NCBI GenBank assembly: GCA_032334055.1
Contig: JAUOZS010000001.1
Location: forward strand, 4,178,001-4,242,000
Length of the DNA: 64,000 nucleotides
DNA from: Selenomonadales bacterium 4137-cl
GTDB lineage: Bacteria > Bacillota > Negativicutes > Sporomusales > UBA7701
Direction: 5' to 3'
Shown: positions 8,691 through 16,417 of the stretch, piece by piece
How the letters are laid out: every line of letters begins with the position of its first letter
Numbering within the stretch: position 1 is the first letter of the stretch
Notes under the pieces: generated by a model
Database searches by the model: none
The model's input: the letters and a program-made list of their open reading frames with translations, nothing else
Told to the model about the DNA's origin: nothing
Program-made: the position numbers and the translations under genes

Positions 8691-9578
8691 GTGACGAATA
8701 CCTGGCAGTATTACCTGCTTAAAACAATCAGCCGCATAATCTGCCTGTTGCCTTACCCCTGGCTGCTGGCGTTCGGCCGCCTGCTGGGCCGCGCATATTA
8801 CCGCGTCGCCGCGCGCCAGCGCGAACGGGCCATCGCCCAGATAACCGCGGGGCTGGGGCTTTCCCGCCCCGAAGCCGAGCGGACCATCCGCAGCCTGTTC
8901 GTCAAGCTCGGCCAGACCTTTCTGGAAGTGATGTACCTGCCGGCGCTAAGCCCGGCGAAAGTCGGCCGTTATATCACGATCGAAAACCGTCACTATCTTG
9001 ACGAAGCCCTCTCCCGGGGCAAGGGCGTAGCTGTGTTGTCCGCCCACCTGGGCAACTGGGAGTGGCTTGGCGCCGGGCTGTCCATGAACGGCTTCCCGGT
9101 GGCCAGCATCGTCAAAAGCCAGCCCAACGACCAGCACAACCGCATTATCAATGAATACCGCCAGCATGCCGGCATCGAAATGTTCACCCGCGGCACCACC
9201 GAACTGGTCGCAGCCGCCAAGGCGCTTAAAAACGGCCGGGTGCTCGGCTTCTTTTCCGATCAGGATGCCGGAAAAAACGGCGTTTTCGTCGAATTTCTCG
9301 GCAAAATGGCCTCCACTCCTGTCGGGCTGGCCGTCTTCGCCAGGCGACTGGCGGTGCCTGTCGTGCCGGCATTCATCGTTCGCCGCCCAGAAGGCGGCCA
9401 CCGCATCATCGTCAGCCCGCCCCTCGAATTCACCGCCACCGGAGACGACGCAGCCGACGACTACACCTTCACCGTAAAGGCCACCAGGATCATCGAAGAC
9501 ACCATCAGACGCTATCCCGACGAATGGTTGTGGTTTCAGAAACGCTGGAATACGAAATGGGCAGGTGAACAGGCTTGA
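8691..9578 (+). CDS. lpxL: lipid A biosynthesis late acyltransferase (LpxL/HtrB family)
   Basis: This enzyme adds a secondary acyl chain to Kdo-lipid A on the inner membrane. The 295-residue protein has a hydrophobic N-terminus (about 10-30) and the catalytic H-x4-E motif HLGNWE (H119, E124). FFSDQDAGKNGVFVEFLG near 190 and a basic C-terminal region ending in WFQKRW are further family features. A GTG start at 8691 follows a strong gggagga. Only one member of the family is in the window, so whether it acts like LpxL or LpxM, and with which chain length, cannot be told. It ends inside the lptC start. Confidence 0.92.
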   Translation: MTNTWQYYLLKTISRIICLLPYPWLLAFGRLLGRAYYRVAARQRERAIAQITAGLGLSRPEAERTIRSLFVKLGQTFLEVMYLPALSPAKVGRYITIENRHYLDEALSRGKGVAVLSAHLGNWEWLGAGLSMNGFPVASIVKSQPNDQHNRIINEYRQHAGIEMFTRGTTELVAAAKALKNGRVLGFFSDQDAGKNGVFVEFLGKMASTPVGLAVFARRLAVPVVPAFIVRRPEGGHRIIVSPPLEFTATGDDAADDYTFTVKATRIIEDTIRRYPDEWLWFQKRWNTKWAGEQA

Positions 9579-10141
9579 AGCTGAGCAAATCAACATACCG
9601 GGCGCTAGCCTGCACCCTGTTGATCATAGCCGGAGGGCTCTATTATTTTAACAGGGAAGAGCTTCCGCCGCCGCCTACCCAGGAGGCGAAACCCGCCGAA
9701 GTTTCGGCCGCCGTCACTTTTTCCGGCAGCTCGATCGTCGAGCAGCAGGATGGCAAGAAACAGTGGGAGGTAACCGCAGAGTCGGTGCAGATGAATCCGG
9801 ACACCAACAAGGCCCGGCTGGTCAATTTCAAAGCGATCCTCTACCGTGCGGATGGCAGCAAGCTCGACCTGGTCGGCCGCCAGGCGGAAATCGACACCAA
9901 GACCAGAGATATCGACATGGCCGGCGACATCAAGGCCGTGTCCAGCAGCGACGGAGCGGTATTCACCTCCGCCACCGCCCGCTGGGCCGCCAAGGAACGC
10001 AAGTTTTACGGCGGCGGCGGCATCACCCTTACCAGATATGACACTATCGTTACCGGCGACCGCATCGAAGGCGACGAGCAGCTCGAAAGAGTAAAAGTAA
10101 TGGGCAACGCCCGCGTGCTAAAAGGAGGGACTCCCCAATGA
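9575..10141 (+). CDS. lptC: LPS export bitopic protein LptC
   Basis: A 188-residue protein with a single N-terminal membrane helix (about 8-25) and a periplasmic LptC/DUF1239-type beta-jellyroll. LptC receives LPS from LptBFG and passes it to LptA. The run of beta-strand repeats (SVQMNPDTNKARLVNF, DLVGRQAEIDTKTRDIDM) matches the fold. The start is TTG at 9575, inside the lpxL stop, with no strong Shine-Dalgarno, so its translation probably depends on coupling to lpxL. It overlaps lptA by four bases. Confidence 0.9.
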   Translation: MKLSKSTYRALACTLLIIAGGLYYFNREELPPPPTQEAKPAEVSAAVTFSGSSIVEQQDGKKQWEVTAESVQMNPDTNKARLVNFKAILYRADGSKLDLVGRQAEIDTKTRDIDMAGDIKAVSSSDGAVFTSATARWAAKERKFYGGGGITLTRYDTIVTGDRIEGDEQLERVKVMGNARVLKGGTPQ

Positions 10142-10857
10142 GCCGTAAGTTAGCGACAGCTCTGCTTGCAGCGCTGCTATTGGTAATGATCGCCGCCGCC
10201 ACGGCCGTTTCCGCCCCGGCGGACAAGCCTGTCGAACTCACCGCCGACACCATCGAATACGACGCCAAGACCGGCGTCATGACCGCCCAGGGCGCGGTCA
10301 AGCTCGTGCGCGACAAAGCGGTGCTCACCGGCGCCAATGCCCGGTACAACACCAAGAGCAAGGAAGCGTACGTTTCGGGCAGCGTGAAAGTGGTGCGCGA
10401 AGACACCACACTGACCGCCAACGAAGTACGCTCTTACAACGACAACTATCTCGTGGCCACCGGCAGCGCCCTGCTCACAAAAGGGGAAAACTCGCTGGCC
10501 GGCCCGAAAATCGAGCACTGGGTCGACCGCCAGTACTCGCTGGTGCCCAACAACGCCCGCCTGACCATGCCCGACGGCTGGATGACCGCAAACCGTGTCG
10601 AGGCGTTCCACACCGAAGACCGGGCGGTAGCCGACGGCGACGTCCATATCGTCAGCGACAAGCGCAGCCTGGACGCCACCTCCGACAAAGCGGTCTACTA
10701 CGGCTCCAAGACCGAGCAGGGCAAGGTGGTAATGAGCGGCAACGCCCGGGCCGTCCAGGAAGGCAATGTCCTGACAGGCAAAACGCTTACCATCTATCTC
10801 GACGACAAAGCCATGGACGCCCAGGGTCGCCCCAAGCTCGTCGTCAAACCCCAGTAA
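10138..10857 (+). CDS. lptA: LPS transport periplasmic protein LptA (OstA-like)
   Basis: A 239-residue protein with a signal peptide (about 1-25, ending SAPA), followed by an OstA/LptA beta-jellyroll rich in repeats such as ELTADTIEYDAKTGVM and KAVLTGANARYNTKSKEAYV. LptA oligomers form the periplasmic bridge that carries LPS from LptC to LptD. It is longer than E. coli LptA (185 residues), so it may contain an additional turn of the jellyroll. A good aaaggaggg precedes the ATG, which overlaps lptC. Confidence 0.92.
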   Translation: MSRKLATALLAALLLVMIAAATAVSAPADKPVELTADTIEYDAKTGVMTAQGAVKLVRDKAVLTGANARYNTKSKEAYVSGSVKVVREDTTLTANEVRSYNDNYLVATGSALLTKGENSLAGPKIEHWVDRQYSLVPNNARLTMPDGWMTANRVEAFHTEDRAVADGDVHIVSDKRSLDATSDKAVYYGSKTEQGKVVMSGNARAVQEGNVLTGKTLTIYLDDKAMDAQGRPKLVVKPQ

Positions 10858-10875
10858 GCGGGGCCCGGCAGCGCG

Positions 10876-11616
10876 ATGTACAATTTATTCACGAAATACA
10901 TCGAAACGGAAGACCTTGTCAAAACGTACAAAGGACGCAACGTCGTCGACGGCGTCAGCCTGAGGGTCGACCAGGGGCGGGTCGTCGGTCTTCTTGGCCC
11001 GAACGGCGCCGGCAAGACCACCACCTTCTACATGATTGTCGGCCTGGAGCGCCCCAACGGGGGACGGATCTTCATTAACGGCGAAGACGTCACCAGCCTG
11101 CCCATGTACCGCCGCTCGCTGTTCGGGGTGGGCTACCTGCCGCAGGAACCGTCGGTATTCCGTAAACTGACCGTCGAGGACAACCTCCTCGCCATCCTGG
11201 AGCTAAAGGAAGATCTAAGCGCTGCCGAGCGGCGGGAAAAGATGGAATCGCTGCTGGAGGAGCTGGGGGTCGTAAACGTGCGCGCCCGTCTGGGCTCGCA
11301 GCTTTCCGGCGGCGAGCGGCGGCGGGTGGAGATCGCCCGGGCGCTGGCCACCGATCCGGCTTTCATTCTGCTGGACGAACCATTCGCCGGCGTCGACCCG
11401 ATCGCCGTCGCCGATATCCAGGAAATCATCGGCTTCCTACGGGACCGCGGCATCGGGGTGCTCATAACCGACCACAACGTTCGCGAAACGCTCAGCATCG
11501 TCGACTACGCCTACATCCTCAACGAGGGACAGATCCTCATCTGCGGCGACAGCGCCACCATCGCCGCCAGCGAAATCGCCCGGAAGTTCTATTTGGGCGA
11601 CAAATTCAGCCTATAA
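10876..11616 (+). CDS. lptB: LPS export ABC transporter ATP-binding protein LptB
   Basis: LptB is the cytoplasmic ATPase that powers LPS extraction by the LptFG permeases. The 246-residue protein has Walker A GPNGAGKTT (41-49), Q90, signature LSGGE (143-147), Walker B ILLDEP (164-169) and switch His200. The N-terminal IETEDLVKTYKGR and the LITDHNVRETL segment are typical of LptB rather than of Liv-type ATPases. The ATG chosen has only a weak Shine-Dalgarno, and eight residues precede the conserved I-E-T. It sits between lptA and the LptF/G permease. Confidence 0.95.
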   Translation: MYNLFTKYIETEDLVKTYKGRNVVDGVSLRVDQGRVVGLLGPNGAGKTTTFYMIVGLERPNGGRIFINGEDVTSLPMYRRSLFGVGYLPQEPSVFRKLTVEDNLLAILELKEDLSAAERREKMESLLEELGVVNVRARLGSQLSGGERRRVEIARALATDPAFILLDEPFAGVDPIAVADIQEIIGFLRDRGIGVLITDHNVRETLSIVDYAYILNEGQILICGDSATIAASEIARKFYLGDKFSL

Positions 11617-11664
11617 CAACGCCGTTGAAAAACTTCGCCTAACTTTGCCTGCTAGGAGCGTCAC

Positions 11665-12753
11665 ATGCGCATACTCGACAAGTATATCCTCAAAGAGCTG
11701 CTGGGGCCGTTCCTCTTCGGCATCTGCGCGTTCTCCAGCGTGTTTATCGGCACCAGCACCCTCTTCAGGATCGCCCAATATATAACCAAATACGGCGCCG
11801 GGTTCAGCCCGGTCATCAGGCTGTTCATCTACAGCCTGCCCAGCATCATCGTGCTTACCTTCCCGATGTCGATGCTGCTGGCCTCGTTATTGTCCTTCGG
11901 GCGGCTGTCAGGCTCCAGCGAGATAACGGCCATGAGGTCCGGCGGTCTGAGCTTCTACCGTCTGGCGACGCCGGTATTCATCGTCGCCTTCTTCGTCAGC
12001 CTCTTCTCGGTCGGGTTCAGCGAAATGGTAGTGCCGGCCGCCAACGCTGGCTACAACCATATCGTGCGCTACGAGATCGAAAAGAATACCCGGCCCCGTT
12101 CCCAGGAACACATCGTCATCAAAGACGTCAAAGGGGGCACCATCGAGCGCCTCACCTACGCTCGCAAGTTCGAGGAAGACAAAAGCACCATGTACGCCGT
12201 TACCGTGCAGGACTTCGAAAACGACCGTCTGGTACGGGTCGAGAACGCCGAAAAAGCCGTCTGGGAGAAAAACCAGTGGATCATGTACAACGGCATTATC
12301 CACGACCTCACCCCGGAAGGGAAGCTGGAACGGTCGATGCACTTCGTCAGGCAGCTCATGCCGGTGGAAAAAAATCCCGCAGCCATCGGCCGTGAGCAAA
12401 AAAAGCCTGAGGAAATGTCGATCAGGGAGCTTAAGATCCACATCAACGCCCTCAAGCGGGAATACGTCAAGACAAGCTACTATGAAACGGAGCTTCACCA
12501 GCGGCTGGCGATCCCCATGGCCTCGTTCGTCTTCGCCCTCATCGGCACGCCCCTCGGCCTTCAGCCCCACCGCTCCAGCTCCTCCATCGGCCTGGGCCTG
12601 AGCATCATCATCATCTTCATCTACTACACCATCATGACGATAACGACCGCGCTCGGACAGGGAGGGGCCATCCCGCCGGTCCTGGGCGCCTGGTTTCCGA
12701 ATATAATCGGCATCATCGTCGGTCTGTACCTGGTGCGCAAAGCCTCGCAATAA
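11665..12753 (+). CDS. LptF/LptG family LPS export permease
   Basis: A YjgP/YjgQ-family membrane protein of 362 residues. Three N-terminal helices (about 10-35, 50-85, 100-125) include the conserved RILDKYILKELLGPF start. A periplasmic jellyroll loop follows (about 135-265), then three C-terminal helices with RLAIPMASFVFALIGTPLGL. LptF and LptG normally form a heterodimer with LptB2, but only one copy is present here. It may act as a homodimer, or its partner may be encoded elsewhere. ATG at 11665 follows ctaggag. Confidence 0.93.
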   Translation: MRILDKYILKELLGPFLFGICAFSSVFIGTSTLFRIAQYITKYGAGFSPVIRLFIYSLPSIIVLTFPMSMLLASLLSFGRLSGSSEITAMRSGGLSFYRLATPVFIVAFFVSLFSVGFSEMVVPAANAGYNHIVRYEIEKNTRPRSQEHIVIKDVKGGTIERLTYARKFEEDKSTMYAVTVQDFENDRLVRVENAEKAVWEKNQWIMYNGIIHDLTPEGKLERSMHFVRQLMPVEKNPAAIGREQKKPEEMSIRELKIHINALKREYVKTSYYETELHQRLAIPMASFVFALIGTPLGLQPHRSSSSIGLGLSIIIIFIYYTIMTITTALGQGGAIPPVLGAWFPNIIGIIVGLYLVRKASQ

Positions 12754-12791
12754 ACGGCACAATCCGAGTATCCGGGAGAGGAGGTTCGTCC

Positions 12792-14024
12792 GTGTTCGGT
12801 CTCACCCTCATCGCCGTCCTCGCCATCATGGGCGGAATTATCGCCTATATCGGCGACTGGCTCGGCAGCAAAGTGGGCAAACGCAAACTCACCGTATTCG
12901 GCCTGAGGCCCAAGCATACCTCGATCCTATTCACAATCGTCACCGGCATCGTCATCGCCGGCGTGACGCTCGGCGTGCTGAGCGTCGCCTCCCGCGACGT
13001 GCGAACCGCCCTGTTCGGCATGGAGGCGCTGAAGGCCGAGCTTACCGGCCTCTCCCGCGAAGTCGCCGCGAAAAGCGTCGAGCTTGACGCCAGCCGCTCC
13101 GCCCTGGAAGCCAAGAACAAGGAGTACTCGGTCCTGACCGTCAAGATCAACGAAACAATGGACAGGCTTGCCAGCGTCACCGAACAACTGGCCACCGTCA
13201 ATGCCGAGCGTGACCGCACGGCGGCGGCCCTTGATCTGGCCAAGGGCGATCTGACCAAGGCCCAACAGGAGATTGACGCCCTGCAGGCGACAAAATCCGA
13301 ACTCGACGCCCGCGTCGCGTCGCTCAACGAGGCCAAGACCGCTCTACAGAGCGATGTCGACAGGCTTAACGAGCTGACCGCCAACCTCCGCCAGGGCATC
13401 CAGACCGTCCGGGAAGGCGTGGTCGTATTCCGCGCCAGCGAGGTGCTGACGACGGCCGTCACCAAAGGCGGTCAGCCGCTCAAGGACACCGAAGAGATCC
13501 TCGGGGGCATCATCAACGCCACCAACCGGGCCGTGCTCAACCGGCTGGGCGTGCAGGACAAGAACATCGAAGTGCTGTGGATCGCCAAGGCCGACTTCGA
13601 CCAGGCCGCGAAGATCATCGCTTCGACACAGGAAGAAGTCATCGTCCGCATCCTTGCCATGGGCAACACTATTTACGGCGAACCGGTCATCGGCCGCATC
13701 GAGCTGTTCCCCAACCGGCTTATCTACTCGGCGGGCCAGACGATTTACTCCGAGACCGCTGACGCCGGCGACAGCGCCAAGCAGGCCGAGGATGTAGTGC
13801 TCCTCTTCCTGCAGAAGGTAAATGCCCAGGCGATCGCCAAAGGCATTCTGCCCGATCCGTTGCAGGGGACGGTGGGAGTCATCAGCGGCTCGCAGCTGTT
13901 CGAAACCGTTAACAAGGTCAAACGGATCGGCGGCCGCGTGGTGCTGACAGCTACGACCAAAGGGGACATCCATACCTCCGGGCCGTTGCAGATTGAGATC
14001 AACGTGCGGGCCGCATCTGATTAA
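12792..14024 (+). CDS. DUF3084 family membrane protein with coiled coil
   Basis: A 410-residue protein of the DUF3084 family, for which no biochemical role is established. It has two N-terminal membrane helices (about 3-22 and 45-68), between which GLRPKHTSILFTIVTG occurs. A long Glu/Ala/Lys-rich coiled coil follows (about 75-205), then a mixed alpha/beta C-terminal region (about 210-400). The GTG start at 12792 follows a strong gagaggagg. It is the last gene of the lipid A-Lpt operon, just before a strong terminator. A structural role in the envelope is inferred from this position only. Confidence 0.85.
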   Translation: MFGLTLIAVLAIMGGIIAYIGDWLGSKVGKRKLTVFGLRPKHTSILFTIVTGIVIAGVTLGVLSVASRDVRTALFGMEALKAELTGLSREVAAKSVELDASRSALEAKNKEYSVLTVKINETMDRLASVTEQLATVNAERDRTAAALDLAKGDLTKAQQEIDALQATKSELDARVASLNEAKTALQSDVDRLNELTANLRQGIQTVREGVVVFRASEVLTTAVTKGGQPLKDTEEILGGIINATNRAVLNRLGVQDKNIEVLWIAKADFDQAAKIIASTQEEVIVRILAMGNTIYGEPVIGRIELFPNRLIYSAGQTIYSETADAGDSAKQAEDVVLLFLQKVNAQAIAKGILPDPLQGTVGVISGSQLFETVNKVKRIGGRVVLTATTKGDIHTSGPLQIEINVRAASD

Positions 14025-14040
14025 CATAATATACCTGACA

Positions 14041-14073
14041 AGAATCCTGCCTTTCAGGCAGGATTCTTTTTAT
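14041..14073 (+). terminator. rho-independent terminator of the lpxB-DUF3084 operon
   Basis: A perfect 13-bp stem (14041-14053 aagaatcctgcct with 14057-14069 aggcaggattctt) with a ttc loop is followed by a T-rich run. It lies 16 bases after the DUF3084 stop. Confidence 0.95.
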
Positions 14074-14392
14074 TAATCGCGAATTCTTACAACAGCCGAA
14101 TTAATTATGTTAACAATATAATTTTTTTGGCCAGATGTGACTGAGTAGTCAGTGCCTGGAAATCCAGTAATACCAACAATTACACCGATGACGCAGGCAG
14201 GATAACGAAAAGAAACATCGAATTATGTAAACTAAAGGCTGCCGAAAGCGGCAGCGGCTCGCTCACGCGGACGCGGCGGGGAAGAGTTATGAGGAAACAC
14301 GGTCACTCATGACGATCCTCCTTGCCAAATGCGCCGAGCCGGCCGGTGGAACGCCACCCGCGCAAAATCATCACCACAAGGAGGATTTCAAA
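14074..14392 (+). promoter_or_regulatory. promoter and long leader of the first SLH porin
   Basis: A 319-base intergenic stretch. An AT-rich part contains a consensus -10-like TATAAT at 14117-14122, although no good -35 is seen 16-18 bases before it. Next comes a small inverted repeat around 14138-14152 (tgact and agtca, or alternatively actga and tcagt). A stable-looking hairpin follows near 14239-14256, gctgcc and ggcagc around a GAAA-type loop. The region ends with a strong Shine-Dalgarno aaggagg near 14379-14385. Part of it is open in the porin reading frame back to an ATG at 14309, but that extension has no signal-peptide character. Confidence 0.4.
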
Positions 14393-15562
14393 GTGCAGAA
14401 GAGACTTCTCAAAGTGGCTATCGCTACCGCTCTCACCGTGGCTTTCGCCGCTCCCGCATTCGCCAATCCTTTCTCCGACGTTCCCGCCAAACACTGGGCA
14501 TATGCCGCAGTGAACAAGCTCGCCCAGGCCGGCGTTGTTGACGGCTACGGCGACGGCACCTTCCGCGGCGACAAGACCATCACCCGTTACGAAATGGCTC
14601 AGATCGTGGCCAAGGCGATGAACAAAGACCTCAACTCCGACCAAAAAGCCATCGTCGACAAGCTGGCCAAGGAATACGCCGTTGAGCTCAACAACCTCGG
14701 CGTAAAAGTCGAAGGCATGCAGAACCAGATCGACAACATGGTCAAATTCTCCGGTGACGCCCGTGTACGTTACTACAACGCCGACAACGTCGACAACTCC
14801 ACCGACAAAGACTCGACCGAATACCGTGTCCGCCTCGGCGCCACCGCCAAGGTCAACGACACCACCAGCCTCTACGCCCGCATCACCAGCGGCTCGGCCT
14901 CCATTGGCGCCCAGAACGCCGACGCTTCGATCGACAACGCTTACGCCACCACCAAAATCCTCGGCCTGAGCACCAAGATCGGCCGTCAGGACTACAGCCT
15001 CGGCCAGGGCATGCTGGCCGGCGCCGGCTCGGTCGCCATCATCAACGGCGTGAGCGTCAGCGAAGGCAACTTCATGGCCGTCGGCGGCAAGGAAACCAAC
15101 GGCACCTCGATGGTCAACACCTACGGCGCCCAGTACAACTTCAAGTTCGCCACCGCTCCCATCAGCCTCGCTTACCTGAACCAGGACAAGAAGGACTTCT
15201 ACGCCGCAGGCACCAGCTTCAACCTCTTCCCCGGCTTCAAGGTAGCCGGCGAGTACGCCAAGAACGAAACCGACAACGCCAAAGCCTACCAGGTAAAAGC
15301 CTCCCTCGGCAAAACCGGCCTGAGCGTTGCCTACAAGGATGTTGAAAGAGGCGCCGTGCCCTTCGATTCGGCCCTTAACCTCAAATCGTCCGGCGGCATC
15401 CTGGGCGACTTCCGCAGCGTCGCTGAAGCAACCGGCAAGGCCAAAGGCATGGAGTACGAGTACAACGCCGACCTGGCCAAGAACACCAATCTCAACCTAC
15501 TCTACCAGGACATCAAGGACGCCGGCAAGAACGTCCGCGCCACCGTCAACGTCAAATTCTAA
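14393..15562 (+). CDS. SLH-domain outer-membrane porin, OmpM-like (copy 1)
   Basis: A 389-residue OmpM-type protein. It has a signal peptide (1-24, ending PAFA) and one SLH domain (about 25-75, with FSDVPAKHWAYAAV and TRYEMA). A short coiled-coil linker follows (about 85-115), then an aromatic/Gly-rich beta-barrel (about 118-389) ending in Phe, as outer-membrane proteins do. In Negativicutes such proteins span the outer membrane and bind polyamine-modified peptidoglycan through the SLH domain. The GTG at 14393 is chosen because aaggagg lies 8 bases upstream and the signal peptide starts there; an in-frame ATG at 14309 would bury it. Codon use is strongly biased (GCC, AAC, AAG), consistent with high expression. 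Confidence 0.93.
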   Translation: MQKRLLKVAIATALTVAFAAPAFANPFSDVPAKHWAYAAVNKLAQAGVVDGYGDGTFRGDKTITRYEMAQIVAKAMNKDLNSDQKAIVDKLAKEYAVELNNLGVKVEGMQNQIDNMVKFSGDARVRYYNADNVDNSTDKDSTEYRVRLGATAKVNDTTSLYARITSGSASIGAQNADASIDNAYATTKILGLSTKIGRQDYSLGQGMLAGAGSVAIINGVSVSEGNFMAVGGKETNGTSMVNTYGAQYNFKFATAPISLAYLNQDKKDFYAAGTSFNLFPGFKVAGEYAKNETDNAKAYQVKASLGKTGLSVAYKDVERGAVPFDSALNLKSSGGILGDFRSVAEATGKAKGMEYEYNADLAKNTNLNLLYQDIKDAGKNVRATVNVKF

Positions 15563-15584
15563 CTGAATCGGTCCTGACTAGTCT

Positions 15585-15620
15585 GAAACCGCAGGGGTTA
15601 ACCCCTGCGGTTTCTTTTTC
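15585..15620 (+). terminator. terminator of SLH porin 1
   Basis: A perfect 30-base palindrome (15585-15599 gaaaccgcaggggtt with 15600-15614 aacccctgcggtttc), which can fold as a hairpin, is followed by a T-run. It starts 22 bases after the porin stop. Confidence 0.95.
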
Positions 15621-15698
15621 TATTATTTTCAAAGACGGTGTTCGGCAGGAATAAACTTACTGGAGGAGAAATAAAATACAAGCATAGGAGGTTGTACC

Positions 15699-16106
15699 AT
15701 GACCGATGCCGTCATCGCCGTCGACCCCGGCCGCGACAAGTGCGGCGTAGCAGTAGTAGGCCGGCGGGCCGGCGTGATGGATAAAAGCGTCGTCCCGGCG
15801 GACCGGATGACCGCGGTCGTCGCCGAACTGGCCGCGAGGCACGGAATCGCCACCGTCATCCTCGGCGACCGCACCGGCAGCAAGGCCGCCATGGCCGCGC
15901 TCACCGCGCTTCGCCCCGGCGGCCGCGAACTGACGGTCAGGCTGGTCGACGAGCACCGCTCCACCGACGAGGCGCGCGCCCGCTACTGGCGGGACAATCC
16001 GCCGCGGGGCCTGGCCAGGCTGGTGCCGGTCACCTTAAGAGTGCCGCCGGTGCCGGTGGACGATTATGTCGCCGTCATCATCGCCGAAAGGTACTTCCGC
16101 AAGTGA
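15699..16106 (+). CDS. RuvC/YqgF-like RNase H-fold protein
   Basis: A 135-residue protein resembling the YqgF/RuvX family of RNase H-fold proteins (pre-16S rRNA processing in E. coli). It starts with AVDPGRDKCGVAVV, whose first Asp (residue 9) matches the first catalytic Asp of RuvC-like enzymes. VILGDRTGSKAAM lies near 53, VRLVDEHRSTDEAR near 85 (acidic residue plus His), and PVPVDDYVAVIIAERY near the end carries the last acidic pair. The sequence is divergent from canonical YqgF, so the substrate is open. A good taggagg precedes the ATG. It sits alone between the two SLH porin genes with no obvious functional link. Confidence 0.7.
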   Translation: MTDAVIAVDPGRDKCGVAVVGRRAGVMDKSVVPADRMTAVVAELAARHGIATVILGDRTGSKAAMAALTALRPGGRELTVRLVDEHRSTDEARARYWRDNPPRGLARLVPVTLRVPPVPVDDYVAVIIAERYFRK

Positions 16107-16417
16107 TTTTTGACAATTCGGCCAAATAATTTTCTCAATTTCCGTAAACCAGGCAGGAATATCGTGCTTGATATAGAATATCATGCATAGCTAGCCAACG
16201 ATTGGCACAAACTATGGGCCAATCATCCATATGGTCCTCTCGCCGAAGAGAGCCGACGGGGAAGAAAGGAGGTGCACCTTAGGTTCCCGGGAGCGGTTTT
16301 TGAAGTAGGCGTAGGATATGAGCTCTCTGACAAGGGAATATTGAGGCAACAAGGATACTCAACGTTTCCCTTCCTTAGGGCTCATCAAAACACAAAAAAA
16401 CCTAAGGAGGAAAACAC
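16107..16417 (+). promoter_or_regulatory. promoter region and structured leader of the second SLH porin
   Basis: A 311-base gene-free stretch. A TTGACA lies at 16110-16115 without a good -10 at standard spacing, and an extended -10-like tgatataga at 16169-16177. Downstream are several hairpins: gattggc/gccaatc (about 16200-16224), ctctc/gagag (about 16236-16251) and a long stem at 16332-16372 (aagggaat and ttgag with ctcaa and gttccctt). The sequence cctaagg at 16401-16407 overlaps the Shine-Dalgarno aaggagg (16404-16410). It is complementary to two upstream copies of ccttagg, at 16277-16283 and 16373-16379, so the ribosome site can be masked by either. No known riboswitch class was recognised. 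Confidence 0.5.

Noticed and set aside
14309..14392. 28-residue N-terminal extension of the first SLH porin from ATG 14309
   Set aside because: It would place the signal peptide internally and it contains the strong aaggagg that serves GTG 14393.
16107..16417. Known riboswitch (c-di-GMP, c-di-AMP, lysine, cobalamin classes)
   Set aside because: None of the core motifs of these classes could be found in the leader; only generic hairpins and SD-pairing segments are seen.
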